From positions 2,725,001 to 2,789,000 of the forward strand of contig NZ_CP039903.1 in NCBI RefSeq assembly GCF_005221385.1: DNA of 64,000 nucleotides, given 5' to 3'. The position numbers were made by a program, and so were the translations under genes. The notes beneath the pieces were generated by a model that worked only from the letters and a program-made list of their open reading frames with translations, searched no databases and was not told the DNA's origin. The DNA is from Agrobacterium tumefaciens. Lineage in GTDB: Bacteria; Pseudomonadota; Alphaproteobacteria; Rhizobiales; Rhizobiaceae. Below, piece by piece: positions 9,643 through 20,815 of this stretch; the stretch's first letter is position 1; every line of letters begins with the position of its first letter.

Positions 9643-10464
9643 GTGGAGAACAAAAAAAGTTTCTTCCATCTGCACCTGATTTCGGACTCAACGGGAGAGA
9701 CTCTGATGTCGGCGGGTCGTGCCGTCTCGGCCCAGTTCCATGCCTCCATGCCGGTGGAACATGTTTATCCAATGATCAGGAACCAGAAACAGCTTGGACA
9801 GGTCGTTGATCTGATCGACAAGGAACCGGGCATCGTTCTTTATACCATCGTGGACCAGCAGCTGGCCGAGTTCCTGGATCTGCGCTGCCATGCGATCGGC
9901 GTTCCTTGCGTTAATGTCCTTGAACCGATCATCGGCATTTTCCAGACCTATCTCGGTGCCCCATCAAGAAGGCGGGTGGGTGCGCAGCATGCATTGAACG
10001 CCGATTATTTTGCGCGGATTGAGGCGTTGAATTTCGCCATGGACCACGATGACGGGCAAATGCCGGAAACCTATGACGAGGCGGATATCGTCATCATCGG
10101 CATCAGCCGCACGTCAAAAACCCCAACCAGCATCTATCTCGCCAACCGGGGAATAAAGACTGCCAACATCCCGGTCGTTCCCAATGTGCCCCTGCCCGAT
10201 AGCCTCTATGCAGCCACCCGGCCGCTGATAGTCGGTCTTGTCGCAACATCCGACCGAATATCGCAGGTGCGCGAAAACCGGGAACTGGGTGTAACGGGCG
10301 GATTTGACAGCGGCCGTTACACGGACCGCGCCACCATTATGGAAGAGCTGAAATATGCCCGTGCGCTCTGCGCCCGCAACAACTGGCCGCTGATCGATGT
10401 CACACGCCGCTCCATTGAGGAAACGGCGGCTGCCATCCTTGCCCTTCGCCAAAGGACACGATAA
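9643..10464 (+). CDS. DUF299 pyruvate,phosphate dikinase / PEP synthase regulatory protein
   Basis: A 273-residue DUF299 protein. The signature [18 protein letters not shown] near residue 154 is the nucleotide-binding loop of the bifunctional ADP-dependent kinase and Pi-dependent pyrophosphorylase that switches PPDK (or PEP synthase, as E. coli PpsR) off and on. Which partner is used here cannot be seen. The GTG start at 9643 is chosen because GGGAG lies nine bases upstream and homologues begin close to [14 protein letters not shown]; the open frame extends to 9532 but that part overlaps DnaA boxes. It is the first gene to the right of the proposed origin. Confidence 0.88.
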   Translation: MENKKSFFHLHLISDSTGETLMSAGRAVSAQFHASMPVEHVYPMIRNQKQLGQVVDLIDKEPGIVLYTIVDQQLAEFLDLRCHAIGVPCVNVLEPIIGIFQTYLGAPSRRRVGAQHALNADYFARIEALNFAMDHDDGQMPETYDEADIVIIGISRTSKTPTSIYLANRGIKTANIPVVPNVPLPDSLYAATRPLIVGLVATSDRISQVRENRELGVTGGFDSGRYTDRATIMEELKYARALCARNNWPLIDVTRRSIEETAAAILALRQRTR

Positions 10465-10495
10465 TCCGAATCTCACCATTCGGAGCAGACAGTCG

Positions 10496-11095
10496 ATGAA
10501 ACAAGAGTTGATCCTCGCCTCGTCCAGTGCATCCCGCCAGATGCTGATGCGCAATGCGGGGCTGACATTTTCTGCAATACCCGCGGATATTGATGAGCGT
10601 GCGCTTGATGAGCAGCTTGAACGAGACGGCGCGAGCCCGGAAGAGGTGGCGCTGGAACTGGCAAAGGCAAAGGCCCTTGCAGTCAGCAAGCTGCATCCGG
10701 CGGCGCTGGTTCTTGGATGCGACCAGACCATGGCACTCGGCACGCGTGTCTACCACAAGCCGAAAACCATGGCGGAGGCCGAAGCGCATCTGATGTCATT
10801 GTCCGGCCAGGTTCATCGTCTGAACAGTGCGGCTGTTCTCGTTCATGCCGGTGAGGTGATATGGCAGACGGTTTCCAGTGCGGAACTTGCCGTGCGGATT
10901 TTGAGCGCCGAATTTGTCTCCCGTCATTTGCAGCGGGTGGGTGACAGAGCGCTGACCAGCGTCGGTGCCTATCAGCTCGAAGGGGAGGGAATCCAGCTAT
11001 TCACCTCTATCGAGGGGGATTATTTCACGATACTCGGCCTGCCGCTGCTGCCACTTTTATCGAAACTGCGCGACATGGATGTCATCGATGGCTGA
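10496..11095 (+). CDS. maf: Maf-family nucleoside triphosphate pyrophosphatase
   Basis: A 199-residue Maf protein with [17 protein letters not shown] at the N-terminus and [10 protein letters not shown] near residue 73, the family's active-site region. Maf proteins hydrolyse non-canonical or modified NTPs to NMP and pyrophosphate; some members inhibit septation when overproduced. The substrate class cannot be fixed by eye. It lies 31 bases after the DUF299 gene and overlaps aroE by eight bases. A GGAG sequence lies eleven bases before the ATG. Confidence 0.9.
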   Translation: MKQELILASSSASRQMLMRNAGLTFSAIPADIDERALDEQLERDGASPEEVALELAKAKALAVSKLHPAALVLGCDQTMALGTRVYHKPKTMAEAEAHLMSLSGQVHRLNSAAVLVHAGEVIWQTVSSAELAVRILSAEFVSRHLQRVGDRALTSVGAYQLEGEGIQLFTSIEGDYFTILGLPLLPLLSKLRDMDVIDG

Positions 11096-11948
11096 TTCAC
11101 GTGAAACATTAACCATAAACGCCTTCGTCGCGGGTTACCCGATCAAGCATTCGCGCTCACCGATCATCCATTCCTACTGGCTAAAGAAATTCGGCATTGC
11201 CGGGTCTTATACGGCTGTGGAAGTTTCTCCGGAAGATTTTCCGAATTTCATTGCCACACTTAAGGAAGTCAAACCGGGTACGGCGGTTGGCGGCAACGTC
11301 ACCATACCGCACAAGGAAGCGGCATATAGCTTAGCAGACAGCCCCGATGCTCTGGCGGAAGAACTGGGTGCGGCCAACACCATTTGGGTGGAAGAAGGTA
11401 AGCTCCATGCCACCAATACGGACGGTTATGGTTTCGTCGCCAATCTCGATGAGCGTCATCCCGGCTGGGACAAAATCGACAGGGCGGTGGTTTTGGGAGC
11501 CGGCGGTGCAAGCCGGGCGGTCATTCAGTCCCTGCGCGATCGCGGCATTGCCGAAATCCACGTTCTGAATCGTACGGTTGAGCGCGCCCGGGAACTGGCC
11601 GACCGTTTTGGCCCTCGGGTTTTTTCGCACCCCCAGGCGGCACTTCATGAAGTTATGCGGGGTGCCGGGCTTTTCGTGAACACCACATCGCTCGGCATGG
11701 ACGGCGCCGAAGCGCCTGAATTCGATTTTTCGCCACTCGCCACCAATGCCGTCGTGACCGATATCGTCTATGTACCGTTGCAAACGCCGATCCTGAAAAT
11801 GGCGGAAGCGCAGGGCATAATAACGGTGGATGGGCTCGGTATGTTGCTTCATCAGGCGAAGCCCGGTTTCCAGCGATGGTTCGGCGAAATGCCGGAAGTC
11901 GATGAAACTCTCCGTTCCCTGATCATCGCGGACATGGAGAAACATTGA
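11088..11948 (+). CDS. aroE: Shikimate dehydrogenase
   Basis: A 286-residue AroE with the substrate-binding motif [12 protein letters not shown] near residue 20, [10 protein letters not shown] with the catalytic lysine near residue 72, and the NADP fold GAGGASRAV near residue 136. It reduces 3-dehydroshikimate to shikimate. The ATG at 11088 overlaps the end of maf by eight bases, and a parS-like site covers its first codons. Its stop overlaps the coaE start by one base. Confidence 0.95.
   Translation: MADSRETLTINAFVAGYPIKHSRSPIIHSYWLKKFGIAGSYTAVEVSPEDFPNFIATLKEVKPGTAVGGNVTIPHKEAAYSLADSPDALAEELGAANTIWVEEGKLHATNTDGYGFVANLDERHPGWDKIDRAVVLGAGGASRAVIQSLRDRGIAEIHVLNRTVERARELADRFGPRVFSHPQAALHEVMRGAGLFVNTTSLGMDGAEAPEFDFSPLATNAVVTDIVYVPLQTPILKMAEAQGIITVDGLGMLLHQAKPGFQRWFGEMPEVDETLRSLIIADMEKH
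11093..11108. other. parS-like site 3, one mismatch, at the maf/aroE overlap
   Basis: TGATTCACGTGAAACA differs from the consensus at one base. It starts on the maf stop codon and lies inside the first codons of aroE, about 1.6 kb to the right of the proposed origin. Confidence 0.82.
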
Positions 11949-12553
11949 TGATCGTCATCGGTCTTACCGGCTCGATTGGTATGGGGAAAACGACGACGGC
12001 GCGGCTGTTTGCCGAAGAAGGCGTTCCGGTTCTTGACTCAGACGAGGTCGTGCACGCGCTTTATCGTGGACAAGCGGTTCCGCTGATTGAAGCGGCCTTT
12101 CCCGGAACCAGCATTTCCGGTGCGGTGGACCGGCAAAAACTCGGCGAAGTTCTGCGAGGGAATCCGGCTAATTTCAGCCGGCTCGAAGCGATTGTCCACC
12201 CGCTTGTCCGCGAAAGGCAGGAAGCCTTTCTGGCGGAGGCGAGGGACGATGGTCGCCAGTTCGCCCTTCTCGATATTCCCCTGCTGTTTGAAACTGGGGC
12301 GGAGAAGCGCGTCGATAAAATAGTAGTGGTGAGCTGCGCGCCGGAGATACAACGGCAGCGGGTTTTGGCCCGGCCAGGCATGACCCAAGAGAAATTCGAA
12401 ATGATACTTGCGCGCCAGACGCCGGACGCCGAAAAGCGTCAGCGCGCCGATTTTGTTATCGATAGCGGAAATGGTGTCGAAGCGGCGCGGGATCAGGTAA
12501 GAGGAATATTGCAGAGATTGGCCGATACCGGTCACGGAGAGAATAATGCGTGA
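11948..12553 (+). CDS. coaE: Dephospho-CoA kinase
   Basis: A 201-residue P-loop kinase starting [16 protein letters not shown], the CoaE N-terminus, with [10 protein letters not shown] soon after. It phosphorylates the 3'-OH of dephospho-CoA in the last step of CoA synthesis. The ATG shares one base with the aroE stop, and the end overlaps dnaQ by eight bases, so aroE-coaE-dnaQ form a coupled unit. Confidence 0.95.
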   Translation: MIVIGLTGSIGMGKTTTARLFAEEGVPVLDSDEVVHALYRGQAVPLIEAAFPGTSISGAVDRQKLGEVLRGNPANFSRLEAIVHPLVRERQEAFLAEARDDGRQFALLDIPLLFETGAEKRVDKIVVVSCAPEIQRQRVLARPGMTQEKFEMILARQTPDAEKRQRADFVIDSGNGVEAARDQVRGILQRLADTGHGENNA

Positions 12554-13244
12554 GATCATTTTCGATACGGAAACCACCGGTCTTGAATCGAAGTCCGACC
12601 GTGTGATCGAAATCGGCGGCATTGAACTGATCAACCATTTTCCGACCGGCCGGACGCTGCATCTCTATATCAGCCCGGAAGACCGCAAGGTTCACCCGGA
12701 CGCGCTTGCGGTTCACGGCATCACCGACGACTTCCTGAAAGACAAGCCAAAATTCGCCGAAGTCGTCGATCAGATTCGCGATTTTTTCGAGGGTGCCCGC
12801 TGGGTGGCGCATAATGCGACATTCGATATGGGTTTCATCAATGCGGAATTTGCCCGTCTCGGCATTGAGCCTGTCGCAGCCGATCTGGTGACGGACACGC
12901 TTTCGCTCGCTCGTCGCAAGAACCCGATGGGACCTAATTCCCTGGATGCACTTTGCCGGCGTTACGGCATCGACAATTCCCACCGCACCAAGCACGGCGC
13001 GCTTCTCGACTCCGAATTGCTTGCAGAAGTTTATATCGAAATGATCGGCGGGCGTCAGACGGCCCTCGGTTTCGGCTCCGCCGCCAAGCAGGAAGCAGTG
13101 ATCATCGAGGACGATGTGCCATTTGAGCCGCTACAGAGGCCGAGGGCATTGGCGCCGCGGCTGGATACGGAGACGGTTGCGGCCCATGGCAAGCTCGTTC
13201 TCGGCATGGGGGACAAGGCGATCTGGAACCGTTACCAGAATTGA
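12546..13244 (+). CDS. dnaQ: DNA polymerase III epsilon subunit (3'-5' exonuclease)
   Basis: A 232-residue DEDDh exonuclease with Exo [10 protein letters not shown] at residues 6-14, Exo [12 protein letters not shown] near residue 94, and Exo III with [16 protein letters not shown], all catalytic positions present. It proofreads for DNA polymerase III. It overlaps coaE by eight bases. Transcription ends at a strong hairpin shared with secB. Confidence 0.95.
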   Translation: MREIIFDTETTGLESKSDRVIEIGGIELINHFPTGRTLHLYISPEDRKVHPDALAVHGITDDFLKDKPKFAEVVDQIRDFFEGARWVAHNATFDMGFINAEFARLGIEPVAADLVTDTLSLARRKNPMGPNSLDALCRRYGIDNSHRTKHGALLDSELLAEVYIEMIGGRQTALGFGSAAKQEAVIIEDDVPFEPLQRPRALAPRLDTETVAAHGKLVLGMGDKAIWNRYQN

Positions 13245-13300
13245 GGTCTGCTCAGAGCCGGAAAATAGCAAATGCCGGGAACGAAAAATGAAGGCAAAGA

Positions 13301-13327
13301 AAAACCCGGGCGAAGAACCCGGGTTTT
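13301..13327. terminator. Bidirectional terminator between dnaQ and secB
   Basis: A 10-bp perfect stem (AAAACCCGGG / CCCGGGTTTT) with a 7-base loop and a T-rich tail (GTTTTTTT) on the plus strand; the A-rich side serves secB on the minus strand. Confidence 0.85.
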
Positions 13328-13352
13328 GTTTTTTTAGAAAGCTCTAAAGGCT

Positions 13353-13835
13353 TCAGTTCGGTACGGCCTGGACCTTGGCTCTGGCCTGCTCTTCGGCAAC
13401 GCGCTGGGCGAACATCTGAGCGAAATCGATTGGGTCGATCATCAGCGGCGGGAAACCACCGTTGCGGGTAACGTCCGCAATGATCTGGCGGGCGAAGGGG
13501 AACAGCAAACGGGGGCATTCGATGAACAACACCGGCAGCATGTGCTCCTGCGGGAAACCAGCGATGCGGAACACGCCGCCATAAACCAGCTCGGCCGCGA
13601 ACAGGACCTTGTCGCCATCCTTGGCTTCCGCGTTCAGCGACAGAACAACGTCGAAATCCGAACCGGAGATCGGGTTTGCGTTGACGTTGACATTGATGTT
13701 GATCGCCGGCGCATTGTCACGAGCCTGGAGCGAACGAGGTGCGCCCGGATTTTCAAAGGAAAGATCCTTGATGTACTGGGTAAGAATGTTGAGGGAAGGA
13801 CTAACTGCGCCCTGTGCACCATTTTCAGCGGTCAT
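13353..13835 (-). CDS. secB: Protein-export chaperone SecB
   Basis: A 160-residue SecB starting with a disordered tail and then [18 protein letters not shown], the family signature, and ending with the acidic/helical C-terminus (FAQMFAQRV). SecB works as a tetramer that keeps preproteins unfolded and delivers them to SecA. It is a single gene convergent with dnaQ and 102 bases downstream of fxsA on the same strand. Confidence 0.96.
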   Translation of the reverse strand: MTAENGAQGAVSPSLNILTQYIKDLSFENPGAPRSLQARDNAPAININVNVNANPISGSDFDVVLSLNAEAKDGDKVLFAAELVYGGVFRIAGFPQEHMLPVLFIECPRLLFPFARQIIADVTRNGGFPPLMIDPIDFAQMFAQRVAEEQARAKVQAVPN

Positions 13836-13937
13836 TACGTTTCCTCGCGGCGTGAATTCGTGGATGGCGGTCTATCATTTCGACCGGAGCCTTACAACCC
13901 TTCGTGATCGGGGCCCTACATCGGTTCTGAGGGGCGA

Positions 13938-14498
13938 TCAGGGCTTGGGCAGATCGCGATCATCCGGCTTGTGCGACCATGGAGAGTCCTTCTGTTCCTC
14001 ACGGTGAAAGTCGTCCTCATCCAGATCGACAACCTTCGAACTGCCCGCATGTCCCGGACCATTGCGAAACCCGGAATAGTCTCCCTGCTGTGGACCGGCC
14101 TGATGGCCTGATTGCTGGCCGGGTTGGCGGAAGGAACCCGCCACGACGACACGTGGTCCGAAAGCCTTCCAGAAAAAACGCCGTACAGTGGTCGACAGAA
14201 GCAGAAGGCCGAGGATGTCAGTGATGAAGCCGGGGATGATCAGCAGTATCCCGGCAACCACCCGCATCGCGCCATTGACCAACTCGTCGGCCGGCTGGGC
14301 GCCGGTGCGTCCCGCATCCTGAAGATTTCTCACCATGCCGATGCCGCCGAGGCGCAGGATGAGCAATCCGAGAAACGACGTGAAGAGAACGAGCGCCAAG
14401 GTGAGCCAGAGGCCTATGGCTTTGCCGACAATGATGAAACCGGCGATTTCGAGAATGGGCATCATCAGGATGACAATGGGGAGAAAGGAAAAACGCAT
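13938..14498 (-). CDS. FxsA family membrane protein
   Basis: A 186-residue protein whose first 120 residues form the FxsA domain: an N-terminal membrane segment (LPIVILMMPILEIAGFIIVG), a second one (LALVLFTSFLGLLIL) and GILLIIPGFITDILGLLLL, the most conserved part. The last 65 residues are hydrophilic and rich in G, Q and D. E. coli FxsA overproduction relieves exclusion of phage T7 by the F plasmid; the normal role is unknown. It diverges from the Tim44-like gene across 154 bases. Confidence 0.88.
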   Translation of the reverse strand: MRFSFLPIVILMMPILEIAGFIIVGKAIGLWLTLALVLFTSFLGLLILRLGGIGMVRNLQDAGRTGAQPADELVNGAMRVVAGILLIIPGFITDILGLLLLSTTVRRFFWKAFGPRVVVAGSFRQPGQQSGHQAGPQQGDYSGFRNGPGHAGSSKVVDLDEDDFHREEQKDSPWSHKPDDRDLPKP

Positions 14499-14652
14499 CT
14501 TCTAGCCTTGCGTGTGCATCTCTGGCAGATTGCTTGTTTCCGGAACATCGATGCCGGGACACCAATGATTGAATCTGCACATTTGAATGATGATAAGATG
14601 CAGACTATATGATGGTGTGGTTTTCGAATTTAAATGGCGGTTTTGGTAAAAG

Positions 14653-15351
14653 ATGGGCTTTAGCGACTTTATCACATTGTTTTTTCTCGTTGCGGCGGTG
14701 CTGATATTCCTTCAGTTGCGCAGTGTTCTCGGCCGCCGGACGGGCAATGAGAAACCGCCATTCGATCCCTATAGCCCGCGCGATGTCGCCAAAGGCCCCG
14801 TCACGGACGATAACAAGGTCGTGACCCTGCCGAAACGCGGTGAGGCCGAGGATGAAAATCCCTTTGCCGAGGCGGATGCTCTGGCGCCTGTGGATTCTTC
14901 CCTGAATGCCTCCCTGCGCGAGGTAATGACCAAGGACCCGACGTTCCGGCCCAAGGAATTCCTGAATGGTGCTCGCATGGCCTATGAAATGATTGTCATG
15001 GGTTTTGCCGATGGCGACCGAAATACCCTCAAGAATCTCTTGTCGAAAGAGGTCTTCGAAGGCTTTGAGGCGGCGATCTCCGAACGTGAAAGCCGCGGCG
15101 AAGTCGTTAAATCCACTTTCGTGGGTATCGAGAAAGCCGACATCACCCAGGCCGGCATTCGCGATTCCGAGGTGCAGATCACGCTGAGGATCGTCAGCCA
15201 GCTGATTTCGGCAACCTATGACAAGGACGGCAAGCTGGTGGATGGCGACCCGGACGCGGTTGCGGAAGTGGACGATATCTGGACCTTCTCGCGTGACATG
15301 CGCTCGCGCGATCCGAACTGGAAGCTGATCGCCACCGAATCCGAGCAATGA
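14653..15351 (+). CDS. Tim44-like domain protein
   Basis: A 232-residue protein with one N-terminal membrane segment (FITLFFLVAAVLIFLQL, residues 7-23), a charged linker, and a C-terminal Tim44-like domain (from about residue 85, FLNGARMAYEMIVMGFADGD). In mitochondria this fold ties the import motor to the membrane. Its bacterial role is not settled. It overlaps mltA by four bases and begins a four-gene set in which every junction is an ATGA overlap. Confidence 0.86.
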   Translation: MGFSDFITLFFLVAAVLIFLQLRSVLGRRTGNEKPPFDPYSPRDVAKGPVTDDNKVVTLPKRGEAEDENPFAEADALAPVDSSLNASLREVMTKDPTFRPKEFLNGARMAYEMIVMGFADGDRNTLKNLLSKEVFEGFEAAISERESRGEVVKSTFVGIEKADITQAGIRDSEVQITLRIVSQLISATYDKDGKLVDGDPDAVAEVDDIWTFSRDMRSRDPNWKLIATESEQ

Positions 15352-16460
15352 CCGCGCCCTTTTCGATCGAGGAAGTTTCTTTCCAAAACCTGCCCGGCTG
15401 GCGGGAAGACGATCCGGGCAAGCTTTTTCCGGTGATGCGGACGGTTCTGTCGCATCTCCGGAATGCAAAGCCTTATAGGAGCGGTGCGCTGGGGCTGACC
15501 GCCGCTGAGCTGGTTTCTCTTCTGGAAATGGCCGATGAGGAGGGTGGGGCTAGTCCGGAACAGGCCCGCCGCTTCTTCGAGACAAATTGTGTACCCTTTA
15601 AAATTTCTCCACTTGGGGGAAAAAGCGGTTTTGTAACCGCCTTCTATGAACCCGAGCTGGAAGTATCATCCGTTCGTGATGATGTCTGGTGTCACCCGAT
15701 CTATCGCAGACCGCCGGAGCTGGTGGATATAGACGACGACAATCGTCCCACCGGTTTCGATCCGTCCTATGCTTTCGGAAAAGCGGAAGAGGAGGGTATC
15801 TCCTTTTTCCCCGATCGGCGGGCGATCGATGAGGGATATCTGGCGGGCAGGGGTCTTGAGATCGCCTGGGCGAAATCGAAGGTCGACCTGTTTTTCGTCC
15901 ACGTGCAGGGTGCGGCCCGTTTGGTATTTCCGGATGGAACAATAAAACGCATGACTTATGCGGCCAAGGCCGGGCATCCGTTTTCGCCGATCGGCCGACT
16001 GCTTCTGGATCGCGGAGAGCTCGATCCGAAGACGATCTCGATGCAGACGATCCGCAAGTGGCTTGCCGATCACCCGGATGAGGTCGATGAGGTGCTGTGG
16101 CACAACCGCTCCTTCATTTTTTTCCGCGAGGCGGATGTCGTCGATCAGGACATGGGGCCAATTGCCGCCGCCAAGGTGCCGCTGGTTGCCGGGCGGGCAC
16201 TTGCCGTGGACAGGCTTATCCATACTTTCGGTTTTCCCTTTTTTATCCATGCGCCGACCCTGACGCATCTGGATGATGGAAAACCCTTTGCCCGGCTGAT
16301 GTTGGCGCTCGATACGGGTTCGGCTATCGTCGGCCCGGCGCGGGGCGATATTTTCACCGGCTCCGGTTTTGAGGCAGGAGAGCTTGCCGGCACGGTGCGC
16401 AATGAGGCCGATTTTTATATACTGATGCCGCGCAGTGCTGCGGAAAGGTATCGGCGATGA
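15348..16460 (+). CDS. mltA: Membrane-bound lytic murein transglycosylase A (MltA)
   Basis: A 370-residue MltA with the MltA domain (GFVTAFYEPELEVS near residue 90) and the C-terminal 3D domain carrying LALDTGSAIVGPARGD and its catalytic-type aspartates. It cleaves the MurNAc-GlcNAc bond to give 1,6-anhydro products. Unlike E. coli MltA, a lipoprotein, the N-terminus MTAPFSIEEVSFQNLPGW shows no signal peptide or lipobox, and the frame cannot be usefully extended because upstream lies the Tim44-like gene. The 3' end overlaps the Smr gene by four bases. Confidence 0.93.
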   Translation: MTAPFSIEEVSFQNLPGWREDDPGKLFPVMRTVLSHLRNAKPYRSGALGLTAAELVSLLEMADEEGGASPEQARRFFETNCVPFKISPLGGKSGFVTAFYEPELEVSSVRDDVWCHPIYRRPPELVDIDDDNRPTGFDPSYAFGKAEEEGISFFPDRRAIDEGYLAGRGLEIAWAKSKVDLFFVHVQGAARLVFPDGTIKRMTYAAKAGHPFSPIGRLLLDRGELDPKTISMQTIRKWLADHPDEVDEVLWHNRSFIFFREADVVDQDMGPIAAAKVPLVAGRALAVDRLIHTFGFPFFIHAPTLTHLDDGKPFARLMLALDTGSAIVGPARGDIFTGSGFEAGELAGTVRNEADFYILMPRSAAERYRR

Positions 16461-17026
16461 AAGGCAGCAGAAAGCTTGGCAAGGAAGAACGCATTCTGTG
16501 GGGCAAGGTCGCAAGAACCGCGCGGCCTATCTCCGGCAGGCTGGAAGATTTGCTGGCTTTCGACGACATAGAAGAGGCTCCGATGGAGCCCATTGTCCCG
16601 CAAACCGGCAACAGCCTTTTTCCGCGCATGCTTGCGGAACCGGTCGATGTGTCGCCGGCAACGCTGGACAAGAAGCCGAAAATTCATCAGCCGATGGAAA
16701 AGCCGGTCAAACGCAAACTAACCCGTGGCCGGTTGCCTCTGGAAGGGCGTATCGATCTGCACGGCATGTTTCAGAGTGAAGCCCATGCGGTGCTCTTGGA
16801 TTTTCTGTTGCGCGCGCATGAACGGGGTCTCAGGCACGTGCTCGTCATCACCGGCAAGGGGCGCTCGATCGGCAGCGACGGTGCGCTGAAAAGAGCGGTG
16901 CCCATGTGGTTTTCCAAACCGGAATATCGCCACCTGATTTCGTCCTATGAGGACGCATCCGCCAATCACGGCGGCGACGGCGCACTCTATGTGCGGCTGG
17001 CGCGCCGGCGGGGCGAAAAATCATGA
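16457..17026 (+). CDS. Smr/MutS2-C-terminal domain protein
   Basis: A 189-residue protein with a basic, probably disordered N-terminal half and a C-terminal Smr domain (from about residue 95): LEGRIDLHGMFQSEAHAVL with the DLHG motif, then HVLVITGKGRSIGSDG with the TGKG motif, and GGDGALYVRLARRR. Smr domains bind or cut nucleic acid, including stalled-ribosome mRNA in some systems. The substrate here is unknown. It overlaps mltA and the following HTH gene by four bases each. Confidence 0.9.
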   Translation: MKGSRKLGKEERILWGKVARTARPISGRLEDLLAFDDIEEAPMEPIVPQTGNSLFPRMLAEPVDVSPATLDKKPKIHQPMEKPVKRKLTRGRLPLEGRIDLHGMFQSEAHAVLLDFLLRAHERGLRHVLVITGKGRSIGSDGALKRAVPMWFSKPEYRHLISSYEDASANHGGDGALYVRLARRRGEKS

Positions 17027-17388
17027 CACCGTTTGCTGAGGCCGTACGGCAGCTTCGCGAACGCAAGGGCGTGACACAAAAGCAGATGGCTGCGGCAATC
17101 GGTGTTTCGCCCGCCTATCTCTCGGCGCTTGAGCATGGCAAACGCGGTAAGCCGAGCTTCGATCTCCTCCAGCGCATCGCCGGATATTTCAACATCATCT
17201 GGGACGAGGCGGAGGAATTGTTCTTTCTGGCCGGTTCGTCCGACCCCAAGGTGGTGATCGATACGGTCGGTCTTGCGCCGCAATATACGGCTTTCGCCAA
17301 TCGCCTGGCGCGGGATATTCGCAAGCTGTCGCCGAGTGTGATAGAGGAACTGTCAGCGGTGCTGCAAAAAAGCCGTTCTTGCGATTGA
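17023..17388 (+). CDS. XRE-family helix-turn-helix regulator
   Basis: A 121-residue protein with an N-terminal Cro/C1-type helix-turn-helix (LRERKGVTQKQMAAAIGVSP followed by AYLSALEHGKRG, residues 11-43) and a helical C-terminal half of unknown role (DIRKLSPSVIEELSAVL). Targets unknown. It is the last gene of the Tim44-like/mltA/Smr set and could regulate that set or gyrB, 157 bases downstream. No clear operator was identified. Confidence 0.85.
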   Translation: MTPFAEAVRQLRERKGVTQKQMAAAIGVSPAYLSALEHGKRGKPSFDLLQRIAGYFNIIWDEAEELFFLAGSSDPKVVIDTVGLAPQYTAFANRLARDIRKLSPSVIEELSAVLQKSRSCD

Positions 17389-17452
17389 AACCCCCTCTAT
17401 CCCCTGCTTTATGCAGCATCCTGAAGCATGCGGCCTTTGGGATTGGGTGTAG

Positions 17453-19981
<2,529 letters not shown>

Positions 19982-20003
19982 TCCTGTGGAGTGTCTCGCG
20001 TAA

Positions 20004-20019
20004 CGATTCACGTGAAACG
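20004..20019. other. parS-like site 4, degenerate, downstream of gyrB
   Basis: CGATTCACGTGAAACG keeps the TTCACGTGAAAC core but differs from the consensus at three of sixteen positions. It lies between the gyrB stop and its terminator, outside any gene. Confidence 0.55.
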
Positions 20020-20026
20020 ATAATTT

Positions 20027-20067
20027 AACAAAAGGCCCGGCGATCGATAATCGCCGGGCCTTTTGTT
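20027..20067. terminator. Bidirectional terminator between gyrB and the nitroreductase gene
   Basis: A perfect 17-bp stem (AACAAAAGGCCCGGCGA and its complement) with a 7-base loop and T-rich ends on both strands, between convergent genes. It is the strongest hairpin terminator in the window. Confidence 0.92.
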
Positions 20068-20084
20068 CTCTGAATTGCCTGATA

Positions 20085-20687
20085 TCAATCGGCCTTGCCG
20101 GTGAAGCGCCCTTCGAAAGCCACCTCCGCAAGCGGCAGGCGCTTGCTCGGCACTTCCCTTTCCGCCAGATCTTCCGGGAGGACGGAACTGTCGGTTAGCG
20201 TACCGATGGCAATCCCGGCTTCCACCTTGTAGCCTTCAGGAATATCCAGCGCTTCAACGATCCTGTCCTTCAGGATGCCACCCATGCCGTGGGCATGATA
20301 ACCGAGCAGATGCGCCTGCATCGCGAGTGAAAACCATGCAGCACCAGCATCGAAGGAATGGGTCGCTGAAGGTTTTTTCTCGCCTTCGCGGGAGATATTA
20401 TAGTCCCGCGAAACGACGAACAGCAGCACCGAGGCATTTTTTGCCCAGCGCTGGTTTCCCTCCATCAGCAGTTCCACGAAGAGCGGCCAGTCTTCGCTGT
20501 CCTTATGGGCATAGACAAATCGCCATGGCTGCAGGTTGGATGCCGAGGGCGCCCAGTGGGCCGCATCCAGAATGGTCAGCAGGTGTTCCTGCGATATGGC
20601 GCTGCCATCAAAGGCGCGCGGAGACCAGCGGTCGAGGAAGAGGGGATCGACGGGATATTCAGATTGCCGGGAGTTGCTGTTCGTCAC
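20085..20687 (-). CDS. Nitroreductase-family flavoprotein
   Basis: A 200-residue protein of the nitroreductase fold with FLDRWSPRAFDG at the N-terminus (FMN phosphate-binding arginines), AAHWAPSASNLQPWRF near residue 45, and a glycine-rich GYHAHGMGG segment. Such enzymes reduce nitroaromatics, quinones or similar acceptors with NAD(P)H; the natural substrate is not evident. The GTG at 20687 is chosen because AAGGA lies upstream; a TTG at 20732 would extend it by 15 residues. It diverges from the FAH-family gene across a dyad-rich gap. Confidence 0.85.
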   Translation of the reverse strand: MTNSNSRQSEYPVDPLFLDRWSPRAFDGSAISQEHLLTILDAAHWAPSASNLQPWRFVYAHKDSEDWPLFVELLMEGNQRWAKNASVLLFVVSRDYNISREGEKKPSATHSFDAGAAWFSLAMQAHLLGYHAHGMGGILKDRIVEALDIPEGYKVEAGIAIGTLTDSSVLPEDLAEREVPSKRLPLAEVAFEGRFTGKAD

Positions 20688-20753
20688 GGGCCGTGTCCTT
20701 TTGATTGACGGGAAGGAAAAGGTATTTTTCAAAACTTGGCGCAGTCAAGGGGT

Positions 20754-20794
20754 GACAAGGATGAATGCATCGTTCATATATGCATCATCTTGTC
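20754..20794. promoter_or_regulatory. Imperfect inverted repeat in a divergent promoter region
   Basis: GACAAGGATGAATGCAT on the left pairs with ATGCATCATCTTGTC on the right, with small bulges, and ATGAA...TTCAT forms an inner repeat. It lies between the nitroreductase and FAH-family starts, where a shared operator would be expected. The regulator is unknown. Confidence 0.4.
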
Positions 20795-20815
20795 TGACAA
20801 CCGGGAGAGAGTTCC

